Of a stretch of 64,000 bases of DNA, positions 44,446 to 53,763 are shown one piece after another. Origin of the DNA: Syntrophomonas sp. (lineage in GTDB: Bacteria > Bacillota > Syntrophomonadia > Syntrophomonadales > Syntrophomonadaceae); the NCBI GenBank assembly GCA_016841425.1, contig JAENZE010000006.1:132362-196361 (forward strand). Reading direction: 5' to 3'. The position numbers and the translations under genes are program-made. Every line of letters starts with the position of its first letter. The stretch's first letter is position 1. The notes below the pieces were generated by a model. The model saw only the letters and a list, made by a program, of their open reading frames with translations, searched no databases and was not told where the DNA came from.

Positions 44446-46134
44446 TTACTTCGTATGATAAGCCGGCAGACACCTTTTACAGCCATCGTAGCCCCGGTTA
44501 ACCGCGTCATTTAATAAATGGTAGCCGCGCTGGTGCTCTTCATAGGTATCCATCAGTGAATCGCACCCTATCTTGTGTATCTCTCTATTATTAATATTTA
44601 CTATGTACTTGGGCACATGAGGGATATCCTTTTTGAGTTCTGCAAAGTATATATCAGCAGCCAGGACTGCTTCATCAGGGTCAATAGTCAGTTTTTTGCC
44701 TTCGATCTTCAGGTCCCAGTCCACCAAGGGCACATCTACTGTAAAGGACGGAGTTATGACAATCGGGGGAATAGCACCAGCTATACTCGATTCACATAAA
44801 TCCAGAATCTTATTAAATAGCCATTCCGGGAAATTCAGAAATGGGCAGTCGGTGAAAGCTATAAAATCCCAGTACAGATCCAGCTGTTCGACTTTTATCT
44901 GCAGAGTATTGGTAGCATCATCCAGGAATACCTTGCCGACACCTTTTTTCAACTGCATATTAAAGAACGGCACATGCATCTCAAAAATCTTTACTTCCAC
45001 CCTATCATTTACTACTTCATAATCTGGTATTACATCAGGAAACCACCCGGTGGGATCGATCTCTACCGAATATTCAACATCCAAAAATACTTTAAGGCTG
45101 AAAATGATATTAGTATTTAATTTCTTTATCTTCACTTTATTGTCCGGCATCAGATCGAATTCCGGTTTACTTAATAGTGTAACATCCGCGCCCACCTCAA
45201 ACCTCATACCCTTCATCTCATAGTGAGTCTCCACAAAACCCAGAGTAGCAATTTCTGTCACTATGCGCTGGGCAATATCTATCACCTTTCCAATGATATT
45301 AATTACATCATTGAGAGTTTCACTCTCGAAGCTTTTATTGAATTTGAAACGCTTGTCCCAGTTAGTTTTTTCCCAGAAGAAGTCATAAACTTTATACATG
45401 GCAATCTCGGGAACGGCTACCGCTGCACTGCAGTTGCGGGCAAAGTTGCTTAACTGCTGCTCATCTCCTCCCTCATAGTCATCGATCTCAATATTGACCG
45501 CTACAGCCATGGTGGTAGCATCCAGGGTTTTTATAGCCCGCACACTGAGCGGCAGGTAGTTTTCCGGTATATCATCCATATAAGGGAGCAGTGGATCGAT
45601 GCTGGGCAGGTTGAAGCTAAAACAATTGTCCTGGTCCTTTAGATAGGCTAAAACCGCGTTTTCCAGGATACCGTCCAGCTTCATAGTAACTGTTTGTTTC
45701 ATATCATAGCGATATTTGACCTCCAGAGCCTCTATATCGGAATGAGCGAAATCTATCCGCATCTGATTGGTCTTGCTCTCTATTTCTAAACCTGCTGCCA
45801 GGGATAAATTCATATCAAATTTGATTTCCAGTCCGTCCCAGAGCCAGAAATATACCCGCAAGGCAGTATGAATCCTTACCCGAGCAGGCTCATCCGGGCT
45901 AAGCGGTGGTAAGAAATCAATCGAAGGTTCGAAATTCAGTTTCATCCTGTAATTGATGACCATAAAGTGGTATAAGCTCTCCGGTATCTTATCCAGGCTT
46001 TGCTGATCCAGCTCCTCGTATAGTTTTAATGTGCCGTTGATTCTTAGAAAACCATTGTAGAATAAGGCTCCGGTGACCTGGTTCAAAAATCTCTCATTTA
46101 GTAATACTACTATGTCATAACCAGCTGATTTCAT
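44446..46134 (-). CDS. Large beta-rich protein with C-terminal His/Cys knuckle, paralogue 1
   Basis: 562 residues, no signal peptide or membrane helix. The body alternates short hydrophobic strands (MKLNFEPSIDF, RVRIHTALRVYFWLW, LEIKFDMNLSLAAGLEI, KVFLDDATNTLQIKVEQLDLYW), reminiscent of lipid-binding TULIP/P47-type folds (tentative). The C-terminus carries H520-x3-C524-x27-C552-x2-C555 in an Ada-like zinc-knuckle context (NNREIHKIGC...GYDGCKRC). It shares this and several other blocks with the next gene, 18 nt away. I do not recognise a characterised family. ATG start with AGGAG upstream. Confidence 0.7.
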   Translation of the reverse strand: MKSAGYDIVVLLNERFLNQVTGALFYNGFLRINGTLKLYEELDQQSLDKIPESLYHFMVINYRMKLNFEPSIDFLPPLSPDEPARVRIHTALRVYFWLWDGLEIKFDMNLSLAAGLEIESKTNQMRIDFAHSDIEALEVKYRYDMKQTVTMKLDGILENAVLAYLKDQDNCFSFNLPSIDPLLPYMDDIPENYLPLSVRAIKTLDATTMAVAVNIEIDDYEGGDEQQLSNFARNCSAAVAVPEIAMYKVYDFFWEKTNWDKRFKFNKSFESETLNDVINIIGKVIDIAQRIVTEIATLGFVETHYEMKGMRFEVGADVTLLSKPEFDLMPDNKVKIKKLNTNIIFSLKVFLDVEYSVEIDPTGWFPDVIPDYEVVNDRVEVKIFEMHVPFFNMQLKKGVGKVFLDDATNTLQIKVEQLDLYWDFIAFTDCPFLNFPEWLFNKILDLCESSIAGAIPPIVITPSFTVDVPLVDWDLKIEGKKLTIDPDEAVLAADIYFAELKKDIPHVPKYIVNINNREIHKIGCDSLMDTYEEHQRGYHLLNDAVNRGYDGCKRCLPAYHTK

Positions 46135-46152
46135 GTTATCATCTCCTCTCCT

Positions 46153-47769
46153 TTAAAGCAGTCTGCTGGCACCAATGCACGCTTTGCAGGCCGAATAACC
46201 CTCTTTTAATGCTTCATAAAGCACATAAAAACCGAGTCTATTCTCCATCTCAATATCCTCAATAGATGGACAGTCAAAGTTATGGATCTTTTTAGTGCGT
46301 TTGTTAGCGATATACACAGGAACCGGCACCGCTTTGCTCATCAGTTCGTTTATACCGATATTCACAGTCAGGGCCAGTTCATCATTATCAAAAGAGATGT
46401 AATGAGTCGATACCTGCATAGTGTAGCCTGCTATGTCCTGCCTGGATAAGATCAGATTCGGTGAAATAACCAGATCAGGTATCTTGTTCAGAACCTTCTT
46501 CTCAAGCAGGTCAATGATGTAATTTACAGCCTTTTCGGACAGATTATGATACCATTGGTCCCCCAGTTCGATATTAATATCTGCTTTAACAATTTCCACC
46601 ACCAGACTGCCGCTGTCATTTAACTTAATGATCCCCTCTGCCTGAGATATGGAAAGCTCCAACTCCTGCTCAAGTTTTAATATATCTTTGGTCTCCGCTC
46701 GATGTTTTAACAGCTTATCATCCTCCCAGGGGGTAAGCCGGTCGGGGATAATGGAACTGCTATCCAGTTTAATATCCTTGACCACCTCAGCAGTGAAGGA
46801 CGCTTGAACTTGGGCTTGAATCTTCAACGAATTAATAAGTACTCTGTTATCCTCGCCGAACTCGAAGTCAGGCTTTTCCAGTACTTTGACCAGGCCATTA
46901 TAAATACATGACAGATTATCGTAATTTGTTTTAGTTTCGATAAATCCCAGGGTAAGCAGCCGGGTTAAAATATCGCTTCCCTTTTCCCACCAGGAATCAC
47001 TATTAATTGGAAAACTTCCGGAGAAATCTTCACATTTATCATATTCGGTGTTATCCCACCAGAAATCAAAAACCTCTTTCAAGGTTTTTTCTTGTAAGCT
47101 AATATATAACTCACTGCCCCTGCTCATATCCTGCATAACACTTATGTCCTCGGCAGTCTCATTAAAAAAATTAAGTCCCACAATCAGCAGGCGGTTATTA
47201 TAAATTAATACATCTCCCATTCTGACTGGAAGTTCATAAGCATCCCCGGCAGGCATCATAGGAAGCTCCAACTGCTGAAGAACCAGAGGGATTTCAATGG
47301 TTTTTTTATCCTCGGTCAGATAGGCGGACAACAGTACAGCAATTACTTCGTTGATATTATTTATGAATTTCTTATGAAAACGGTAGGTATCATTGATATA
47401 TAGATCAGTAATCTGAGCATTGCTTAAATCGAAGATCATTTTCTTATTAACAGCATCAAATCTGATTTGAGTGTCAACATAAAAAGAGGTATCAAATTCC
47501 AGAACGATCCCGGTTAGGACAATAAGTTTCAACTCCGCTGCAAACTTGATATACACCTGGTCTTTTCCTCGCAAGTCAATTAAAGGCTCATTTTTCAAGC
47601 GGACCTGGTAAGAAAATTTAGTGAAATCGTGCATGCTTTCAGGAATACCTTCTACAAAATTGTATTCTCCCTGCAGGGCCAGGAAACCAGAGTAATACAA
47701 GGCGGCCAGTGATTTGTTCAGTAAAACTTCATCCATCTGCAGCAGCAGGTCATAATTGCTCTTCGACAT
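46153..47769 (-). CDS. Large beta-rich protein with C-terminal His/Cys knuckle, paralogue 2
   Basis: 538 residues, clearly paralogous to the following gene: both open with YD(I/L)-x-LN-x-A-(F/Y)YxGFL, share IPES, EPxID, VFDFWW/VYDFFW, TLGF(I/V)ET and KP(D/E)F, and end with the same knuckle at identical spacing, here H496-x3-C500-x27-C528-x2-C531. No signal peptide, so probably cytoplasmic. ATG start with GGGAGGG upstream; first gene of the pair. Function unknown; the knuckle may bind zinc. Confidence 0.7.
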   Translation of the reverse strand: MSKSNYDLLLQMDEVLLNKSLAALYYSGFLALQGEYNFVEGIPESMHDFTKFSYQVRLKNEPLIDLRGKDQVYIKFAAELKLIVLTGIVLEFDTSFYVDTQIRFDAVNKKMIFDLSNAQITDLYINDTYRFHKKFINNINEVIAVLLSAYLTEDKKTIEIPLVLQQLELPMMPAGDAYELPVRMGDVLIYNNRLLIVGLNFFNETAEDISVMQDMSRGSELYISLQEKTLKEVFDFWWDNTEYDKCEDFSGSFPINSDSWWEKGSDILTRLLTLGFIETKTNYDNLSCIYNGLVKVLEKPDFEFGEDNRVLINSLKIQAQVQASFTAEVVKDIKLDSSSIIPDRLTPWEDDKLLKHRAETKDILKLEQELELSISQAEGIIKLNDSGSLVVEIVKADINIELGDQWYHNLSEKAVNYIIDLLEKKVLNKIPDLVISPNLILSRQDIAGYTMQVSTHYISFDNDELALTVNIGINELMSKAVPVPVYIANKRTKKIHNFDCPSIEDIEMENRLGFYVLYEALKEGYSACKACIGASRLL

Positions 47770-47890
47770 AAAATCCCTCCCCAGGCTTATTAACCAGTAC
47801 TCTATTAAGGATTATTCTTATTACCACTGGAAGTTTGTTCCATCTTAACCCCCCATGGCCGCGGCCACCACCACTCATGAAAAATGGCTG

Positions 47891-48026
47891 AGGGTGGGGC
47901 TGAAGGCTTAAGAACGCTTGGGGCCGTAAGTTAGTTGAGTGGTGCATGAGATTAGTTGATTAGAAGAGTTAAATTCCCGCTCTTCGAATCGCCTTTACCC
48001 TTGCGCTAACCTTAAGACTTCATCCC
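47891..48026. mobile_element. MITE-like intergenic element, copy 2
   Basis: Reverse orientation of the 14422 element: the B-type end (47891-47925, GGCTGAAGGCTTAAGAACGC) comes first and the A-type end (47985-48026, GCGCTAACCTTAAGACTTC) last. The ends match copy 1 closely while the middle differs, with no CAAT tract. Such end conservation with a variable core suggests a mobilised non-coding element. Confidence 0.6.
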
Positions 48027-48078
48027 AAGCTATTTTTTTATTTAATGTAACGACTGAATCATCCATACGCTGTCTTAA

Positions 48079-48127
48079 AGAATATAAAAAAAGACACTGT
48101 CCCCCTCAGACCGCGTCTTCTTATATT
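48079..48127. repeat. Hairpin around CACTGTCCCCCTC
   Basis: AATATAA...AAGAC and GTCTTCTTATATT form an imperfect stem (two extra A) enclosing CACTGTCCCCCTCAG, which again carries the GTCCCC core of the dispersed palindromes. Confidence 0.45.
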
Positions 48128-48640
48128 TGGATAAGATGCAAGCTGAGAGACGTGTACACTAACTGGCACATTTCTGTTTCATCGTTTTTGTACACCATCA
48201 AAGATAATGCATACCCCTTAGCCAATAGACCACCACTGAACTCAGATGACCAGCAGATTTCTCTGCAGACCAAATTAACCATATGGTTACCAGCTTGCAT
48301 TTCCATTATATACCCGAAGTATCAAATCGGCAATATATTTGTTATATATTTACATATCCCGGTTTTAACGAGATCAACACTGGCTAGTTTTGTGCTTTGT
48401 CTTAGCCAGAAGGGTAAGGCGGGTCAAAGTATAATTTAACTCCTTATAATATAGCACTTTATAGAAACCACCTCTTATAACCTATAATTATTCAACAACA
48501 ACATAATAGGAATATATTTACATACTGGTAAAAGTCTACATTTATTTTGTCCTCAATATGATATCATTTAATTATTCCGTAATCTAATTATTAAGGATGA
48601 TGCTTTTTATATGTTCTCAAGCCAGAGGGAGGTGAATGAA

Positions 48641-49048
48641 TTGTTTTTTGAAGAGGTCAATGCGGGTTATACTTTTAAGACCGGTACCAAACCTATTACC
48701 GGAACTGAAATTGATATGGTAGCCCAGATGTCCGGAGCGGACTTGCCAGGCTTCCTGGATGACGAATTCGCCAAAGGTTGGGGGTTTAAAGCCCGGGTAG
48801 CTCCTGGTGCCTATCTTATAGCATGTATGATGGGATTAATGGCCAAACAAGGTTTTCTGGCTGATGCGGTATGGACAGCTGCAGATGGTATTTCTTGGAA
48901 GACTCCAGTGCATCCAGGTGACAAAATTTATGCTGAGACTGAAGTAATTGCCACAAAAGAGATGAAACGCGGAGGTGGTCTGGTTACTTATAAGTGGATA
49001 ATTAAAAATCAAGATAACAATGTTGTTGCTCAAGGACAAAACACCTGA
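48641..49048 (+). CDS. MaoC-like hotdog dehydratase-family protein
   Basis: About 135 residues from the TTG at 48641 (GGAGGTGA upstream; the frame opens ten codons earlier). MaoC-type features: an N-terminal TFKTGTKPITGTEIDMVAQMSG, VAPGAYLIACMMGLM and the strand pair DKIYAETEVIATKEM and GGLVTYKWIIKNQD. The family includes (R)-specific enoyl-CoA hydratases and acyl-CoA handling proteins; the canonical catalytic Asp/His dyad is not clear here. A terminator-like hairpin follows. Confidence 0.78.
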   Translation: MFFEEVNAGYTFKTGTKPITGTEIDMVAQMSGADLPGFLDDEFAKGWGFKARVAPGAYLIACMMGLMAKQGFLADAVWTAADGISWKTPVHPGDKIYAETEVIATKEMKRGGGLVTYKWIIKNQDNNVVAQGQNT

Positions 49049-49130
49049 CTCTTTCCCGCAAAGTCATCTGCTTAGATGATTAAGTTCCTATAACCTCTTA
49101 GAGAAGCTGTGCCGAAGGGGCTATTATGAT

Positions 49131-49156
49131 AGGGCTGCCTTAATCTGCAGCCCTAA
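49131..49156 (+). terminator. Hairpin after the MaoC-like gene
   Basis: TAGGGCTGC and GCAGCCCTA, a perfect 9-bp stem with an 8-nt loop, followed by ATAAAATTTTAG. A weak T-run. Confidence 0.6.
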
Positions 49157-49259
49157 TAAAATTTTAGTATATTTTCCAAAAAAGAGCCTGATGACTGGCT
49201 TGTCTACAGGCTGATAATGACCGTGCTATTATTCTGTCTCTTAAATAGTATTGCAATTC

Positions 49260-49841
49260 CTAAATGCTTGGCTTGTGCTCAGCTTTTATTTTGGCCTTTA
49301 GCTCATCAACGGTGATGCCCATCTCTTTGGCTTTCTGTTCCATTTTCTTCTGTCGTTCCGCTTTCATCTTGGCCTTCAGTTCATCAACGCTAATGCCCAT
49401 CTCTTTGGCTTTCTGTTCCAGCTTTTCCTGCCGTTCAGCTTTCATTTTGGCCTTTAGTTCATCAACGGTGATGCCCATCTCTTTGGCTTTCTGTTCCATT
49501 TTCTTCTGTCGTTCCGCTTTCATCTTGGCCTTCAGTTCATCAACGCTAATGCCCATCTCTTTGGCTTTCTGTTCCAGCTTTTCCTGCCGTTCAGCTTTCA
49601 TTTTGGCCTTTAGTTCATCAACGGTGATGCCCATCTCTTTGGCTTTCTGCTCCAGCTTTTCCTGCCGCTCAGCTTTGCATTTAGCCTTTAGTTCGTCAAC
49701 ACTGATACCCAACTCTTCAGCTTTCTGTTCCAGCCTGGCTTCTGGTTGAATTACATCATCGGTCTGAGCAAAGAAAAATCCACCATACATGCTTGCGGTT
49801 AAAACAAAAGACAGTAGAAGACTCAGTGCCGCTTTCTGCAA
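49260..49841 (-). CDS. Exported protein with six 26-residue DUF2680-like repeats
   Basis: 193 residues from the TTG at 49841, which has AAGGAGGTGA upstream. A signal peptide (ALSLLLSFVLTASMYGGFFF) is followed by six tandem helical repeats of the form LEQKAKEMGI(S/T)VDELKA. Each has the LGIT-DELK pattern seen in DUF2680/YckD-type proteins. Highly charged, probably a rod-like helical array outside the membrane. It begins a new transcript diverging from nothing obvious; function unknown. Confidence 0.78.
   Translation of the reverse strand: MQKAALSLLLSFVLTASMYGGFFFAQTDDVIQPEARLEQKAEELGISVDELKAKCKAERQEKLEQKAKEMGITVDELKAKMKAERQEKLEQKAKEMGISVDELKAKMKAERQKKMEQKAKEMGITVDELKAKMKAERQEKLEQKAKEMGISVDELKAKMKAERQKKMEQKAKEMGITVDELKAKIKAEHKPSI
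49272..49739. repeat. Six 78-bp tandem repeats with a 156-bp superperiod
   Basis: Each 78-bp unit encodes 26 residues. Units 3-4 and 5-6 form two nearly identical 156-bp blocks (alternating GISV/EKLEQ and GITV/KKMEQ variants), which points to a recent duplication of a two-unit block. Confidence 0.9.
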
Positions 49842-50101
49842 ATTTTCACCTCCTTTCACTTAGTTATATTGTTCACCAAAACATTATACTGAATCACAAT
49901 TCACTGAGAAAAGAGTGGAAAAGCAAGAAAGAAATTATGAATAAAGAAAAAACCGTACATTGCAGAAGCATGCTTTTACTTTTTTTCTTAACTATGTTGC
50001 CATTCATTAATAAATTTCGTTTAATAACCTTAAAAATAATAGAAACCACCTATCGCCGGTCAACAACTATCAGGTGGTTTATCAATGCTTATTAAATTAA
50101 A

Positions 50102-50179
50102 TGGTCGGAGTGACTGGATTTGAACCAGCGGCCTCTTCGTCCCCAACGAAGCGCTCATACCAAACTGAGCTACACCCCG
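50102..50179 (-). tRNA. tRNA-Pro (GGG)
   Basis: A full cloverleaf on the minus strand: acceptor CGGGGTG/CACTCCG (one G-T), D arm with GGTATGAGC, anticodon stem CTTCG/CGAAG with loop TTGGGGA, so anticodon GGG for proline, T arm CTGGTTCAAATCCAG, discriminator A and an encoded CCA. It lies between the repeat-protein gene and lysC. Confidence 0.95.
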
Positions 50180-50240
50180 ACGCAAGGATTATTGTATAAC
50201 AGATGGATTTATTCGTCAAGGTTTGCCAGGGTATTATCTG

Positions 50241-51461
50241 TTAATCAACTTTATCCAGTTCAAATTTCCGGTGCAGTGCTCTGACTGCGGTCTCTATACA
50301 ATCCTTGTCTATCAAGCAGGATACCTTAATCTCAGAGGTGCTTATCATATGAATGTTTATGTTTTCGTCAGCCAGGGCTTCAAACATGTCTGCTGCTACA
50401 CCGGGATTAGTCTGCATCCCTGCCCCTACTATGGATACCTTGGCCACATCGTCTCCAAAAGTCATACCTGAGGCTCCAATCTCTTTTACTAGTATCCCTA
50501 TTACCTCGACCGCTTTTTTCAAATCATCACGACCTATGGTAAAGGCAATATCATTCCTTCCATCGCGCATGGCTGCCTGTATTACCATATCCACATTTAT
50601 TCCGGCACCAGCCAGAGATTTAAAAAGGGTCTTGGCAATTCCGGGCTGATCTGGTACATCAAATATGGCAAAGCGGGCGCAGTTATTATCATGAGCAACG
50701 CCGCTTACAATTACTTCTTTTTCCATGTTAGCCTCCTTGGTTATTATGGTTCCAGGATTATTATTAAAGCTGCATCTCACCTCCACATCAATCTGATAGG
50801 CAAGAGCCACTTCAACCGCCCGCGGCTGCATTACTACTGCTCCCAACACCGCAAGTTCCAACATCTCTTCATAAGATATCATGGGAAGTTTGCGGGCTTC
50901 AGGTACTATCCGAGGATCGGCAGTGTAAACCCCATCAACATCGGTAAAGATCATGCAGCGATCTGCCTGCAGACTAGCTGCCAATGCTACTGCGGTAGTA
51001 TCCGAACCTCCCCGCCCCAGGGTAGTTATGTCCCCTTCGGGAGATATACCTTGAAAGCCTGCAATAACCACAATATTTCCTGCTTCAATCTCTTTTTTTA
51101 TCCGACAGTTCTCAATGCCATTTATCTTGGCTTTATTGTGGGATGAGTCGCTTTTTATGCCAGCCTGCCAGCCGGTAAGAGATATTGCAGGGCATCCCAT
51201 ATTGTTTAGGGTTAAAGCCAGCAAGGCAGCTGACTGCTGCTCGCCGGTAGCCAGGAGCATATCCATTTCCCGACTATTTAAATCATCTCCGGTGGCTCCC
51301 GCCAGTTGTATAAGATCATCAGTAGTATCTCCCATGGCTGATACTACCACTACTACATCATGTCCCTTCATTTTCATTTCCCGGACCCTACACGCAATGG
51401 TTTTGATTCTTTCTATTGAAGCTACTGAACTTCCTCCAAATTTTGCAACTACTAATGACAA
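50241..51461 (-). CDS. lysC: Aspartate kinase
   Basis: First step from aspartate to Lys/Thr/Met. 406 residues. The kinase domain starts VVAKFGGSSVAS and has TTLGRGGSDTTAVALAA and FTDVDGVYTADPR; the C-terminal third holds two ACT domains (DVPDQPGIAKTLFKSLA and VSIVGAGMQTNPGVAADMF) for feedback by lysine and/or threonine. Monofunctional (no homoserine dehydrogenase fusion). It is the last gene of the ACT-hom-thrB-lysC operon. Confidence 0.95.
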   Translation of the reverse strand: MSLVVAKFGGSSVASIERIKTIACRVREMKMKGHDVVVVVSAMGDTTDDLIQLAGATGDDLNSREMDMLLATGEQQSAALLALTLNNMGCPAISLTGWQAGIKSDSSHNKAKINGIENCRIKKEIEAGNIVVIAGFQGISPEGDITTLGRGGSDTTAVALAASLQADRCMIFTDVDGVYTADPRIVPEARKLPMISYEEMLELAVLGAVVMQPRAVEVALAYQIDVEVRCSFNNNPGTIITKEANMEKEVIVSGVAHDNNCARFAIFDVPDQPGIAKTLFKSLAGAGINVDMVIQAAMRDGRNDIAFTIGRDDLKKAVEVIGILVKEIGASGMTFGDDVAKVSIVGAGMQTNPGVAADMFEALADENINIHMISTSEIKVSCLIDKDCIETAVRALHRKFELDKVD

Positions 51462-51520
51462 AACATCTCACTCCCCGGATTAATTCCGATTATTTGAGTT
51501 GGATTCTGCTAGAATCCCGG

Positions 51521-52420
51521 CTAATAGTATTGAACTCCCTGTAAATCTGGTTTCAAACATAGGATCTGCACGCTGACTCCTACTTCATTAAAGGCCTTTT
51601 CCATAACCTGACCTATATCTCGTTCCTTACCGATGGCCGTAAATGCCAGTATCGAAGGACCTGCTCCACTTAATGCTACTCCAAGAGCTCCTGCTTCCAG
51701 AGCAGAGTGCAGGATTTGATCAAAACCTGGTATAAAAACTTTCCTCAAGGGTTGATAAATAATATCATCCATGGCTCTGGCCAGATTAGAGAAATCACCA
51801 TTTTGTAAGCTGGCCAGTAGAAAACAGGCTCGTTGCAGATTAGTTACTGCCGCCTGCAGGGATATGTTTTGCGGCAGAACTGCACGTGACTGCTCGGTTG
51901 GCAGTATAAAATCCGGAACTGCTACCACCACCCCCAACTGGCTTCCAGGCTTGACCTGCTGGTAGTACACTTCCCCTTCACAAATCATGGCTACCGCCAG
52001 TCCTCCAGTAATGGAAGGAACTATATTATCAGCATGTCCTTCCATTTTAACTGCCCATCGCAATAATTCAGCAGGTAGAAATCGGTCTCCGATTAGACGG
52101 TTAGCAGTGAACATACCCGCCACAATTGCAGCCGCACTGCTTCCCAGCCCCTTACCTATGGGAATATCATTATCAATTTCGATATACAAGCCGGAAGGTG
52201 AATACCTGGCCTGTTTGAATACGAAATTCATAGCCTTATAAAGGAGGTTTTCCTGGGGGCTTTCCATAATGGACCTATCCCTTACTCCACTGAATACGAT
52301 TTCGATTCCACTCTGACTAAATTCAGCTTCTACCTGCAGGTACAATTCCAGAGCCATACCCAGAGAATCAAATCCAGGTCCCAGGTTAGCAGTAGTAGCT
52401 GGTGCTCTCACTCTTATCAT
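51521..52420 (-). CDS. thrB: Homoserine kinase
   Basis: GHMP kinase that phosphorylates homoserine for threonine synthesis. 299 residues. It begins IRVRAPATTANLGPGFDSLGMALELY (first motif), has the ATP loop PIGKGLGSSAAAIVAG and the third motif VALSGAGPSILAF. It sits between hom and lysC on one strand; threonine synthase is not in the window. Confidence 0.95.
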   Translation of the reverse strand: MIRVRAPATTANLGPGFDSLGMALELYLQVEAEFSQSGIEIVFSGVRDRSIMESPQENLLYKAMNFVFKQARYSPSGLYIEIDNDIPIGKGLGSSAAAIVAGMFTANRLIGDRFLPAELLRWAVKMEGHADNIVPSITGGLAVAMICEGEVYYQQVKPGSQLGVVVAVPDFILPTEQSRAVLPQNISLQAAVTNLQRACFLLASLQNGDFSNLARAMDDIIYQPLRKVFIPGFDQILHSALEAGALGVALSGAGPSILAFTAIGKERDIGQVMEKAFNEVGVSVQILCLKPDLQGVQYY

Positions 52421-52454
52421 TGTTCCTCCTGAATGAAGATAATACCGTTTGGCA

Positions 52455-53747
52455 CTATTCTCGGTCTGTACCCTCCAGCCGAATTACATTATCTATATTT
52501 CCCACTATATGCATTCCTCGCAAAACAGCCAATGAATCGTTTAGATCCTGCTCTTCCACTTCATGGGTAATAAGTATCAATTCGGCCATCTCTCCTCCGT
52601 GGGTGGTCTGGAAAACCGTAGCCAGGCTGACATTATTGCTGCCAAAAACCCCGGCAATTCCAGCCAATACCCCTGGTCTATCTTTCACCGTCATCCGAAT
52701 ATAGAACTGAGCTCTCAACTGGCTGACATCAAGTATTTTTTTGTCTTCATAACAGGTGCAGCCTACCCGTCCACTTATATGGTGGACGATGTTTCTTCCG
52801 ATATCTATAATGTCTCCCACCACAGAACTAGCAGTGGGTAATTTGCCCGCTCCCCGTCCGTAGTGCATTATCTCTCCAACTGCATCCCCGGTAACAAACA
52901 CGGCATTATAAACATCATTAACTGCTGCCAGCGGGTGCTTTTTGGGTAAAAATGCGGGATGAACACGGGCCTGGATAGAACCATCATCCCCCTGTTTGGC
53001 TACCGCCAGCAGTTTTATTACATATCCCAGATTGTGAGCAAATTTAATATCACTGGGAGTAATTTTACTTATTCCTTCGATATATACATCATCGAATGTA
53101 ACCCGGCTGTTAAAGGCTATAGACGATAAAATAGCGATCTTCCTGCCGGCATCTAACCCTTCCACATCGGAAGTTGGGTCAGCTTCGGCATATCCCAGTT
53201 CCTGTGCTTCAGCCAATACATCCTCAAAGAGACGTCCTTCTTCACTCATTTTGGTAAGGATATAATTGGTAGTGCCATTTAATATCCCTATAACCTCTTT
53301 AATTTGATTACCCGCCAGAGATTGTTTTAAGGGATAGATGATAGGAATCCCGCCCGCCACGCTGGCTTCAAAATAGAAGTCAACCTGGTTCTCTCTGGCA
53401 ATATCAAATAGTTCTTTACCTTTAATGGCAATTAGATCCTTATTGGCGGTCACTATATGTTTACCATGCTGCATAGCCCTGATAATCATGGTTAATGCTG
53501 GTTCAATTCCCCCTATTAACTCGACTACAATATCAATTTCATCGTCCTGTAATATGTCCTCGATATCCCCGGTTATTTTGTCTTCATCTATCCCCAGAGC
53601 CCGGCATTTATCGAGATCCTTATCCAACACTTTTTTCAATTCAATCTTGTCGCCTGTTCTGCGGGATATAATTTCAGCATTATTTTTAAGCAGTTCAACT
53701 ACACCTGAACCTACTGTTCCACACCCCAGTAATCCAACTTTAATCAT
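52455..53747 (-). CDS. hom: Homoserine dehydrogenase
   Basis: Reduces aspartate semialdehyde to homoserine. 430 residues from the ATG at 53747 (GGAGG 7 nt upstream). Rossmann motif GLLGCGTVGSGV, catalytic region (GILNGTTNYILTKM, EAQELGYAEADPTSDVEGLDAG) and a C-terminal ACT domain (KDRPGVLAGIAGVFGSNNVS). It competes with the HcyA-type enzyme of the metH cluster for aspartate semialdehyde. Confidence 0.96.
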   Translation of the reverse strand: MIKVGLLGCGTVGSGVVELLKNNAEIISRRTGDKIELKKVLDKDLDKCRALGIDEDKITGDIEDILQDDEIDIVVELIGGIEPALTMIIRAMQHGKHIVTANKDLIAIKGKELFDIARENQVDFYFEASVAGGIPIIYPLKQSLAGNQIKEVIGILNGTTNYILTKMSEEGRLFEDVLAEAQELGYAEADPTSDVEGLDAGRKIAILSSIAFNSRVTFDDVYIEGISKITPSDIKFAHNLGYVIKLLAVAKQGDDGSIQARVHPAFLPKKHPLAAVNDVYNAVFVTGDAVGEIMHYGRGAGKLPTASSVVGDIIDIGRNIVHHISGRVGCTCYEDKKILDVSQLRAQFYIRMTVKDRPGVLAGIAGVFGSNNVSLATVFQTTHGGEMAELILITHEVEEQDLNDSLAVLRGMHIVGNIDNVIRLEGTDRE

Positions 53748-53763
53748 AGTTTTTCCTCCTGCA

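Larger units (their letters stand above)
47770..48640. other. Intergenic region with MITE copy 2 and a hairpin
   Basis: About 870 bp. It contains the second MITE-like element (47891-48026), a hairpin at 48079-48127, and AT-rich sequence up to the MaoC gene. A minus-strand frame at 48121-48306 (61 codons) looks faintly protein-like but has no ribosome site, so I do not call it. Confidence 0.55.

Noticed and set aside
48121-48306. Minus-strand 61-codon frame in the region before the MaoC gene
   Set aside because: Faintly protein-like, but it lacks a ribosome site and overlaps an imperfect hairpin.
49272-49739. Regularly spaced 78-bp repeats as a CRISPR array
   Set aside because: They lie in frame within an exported protein gene and have no variable spacers.
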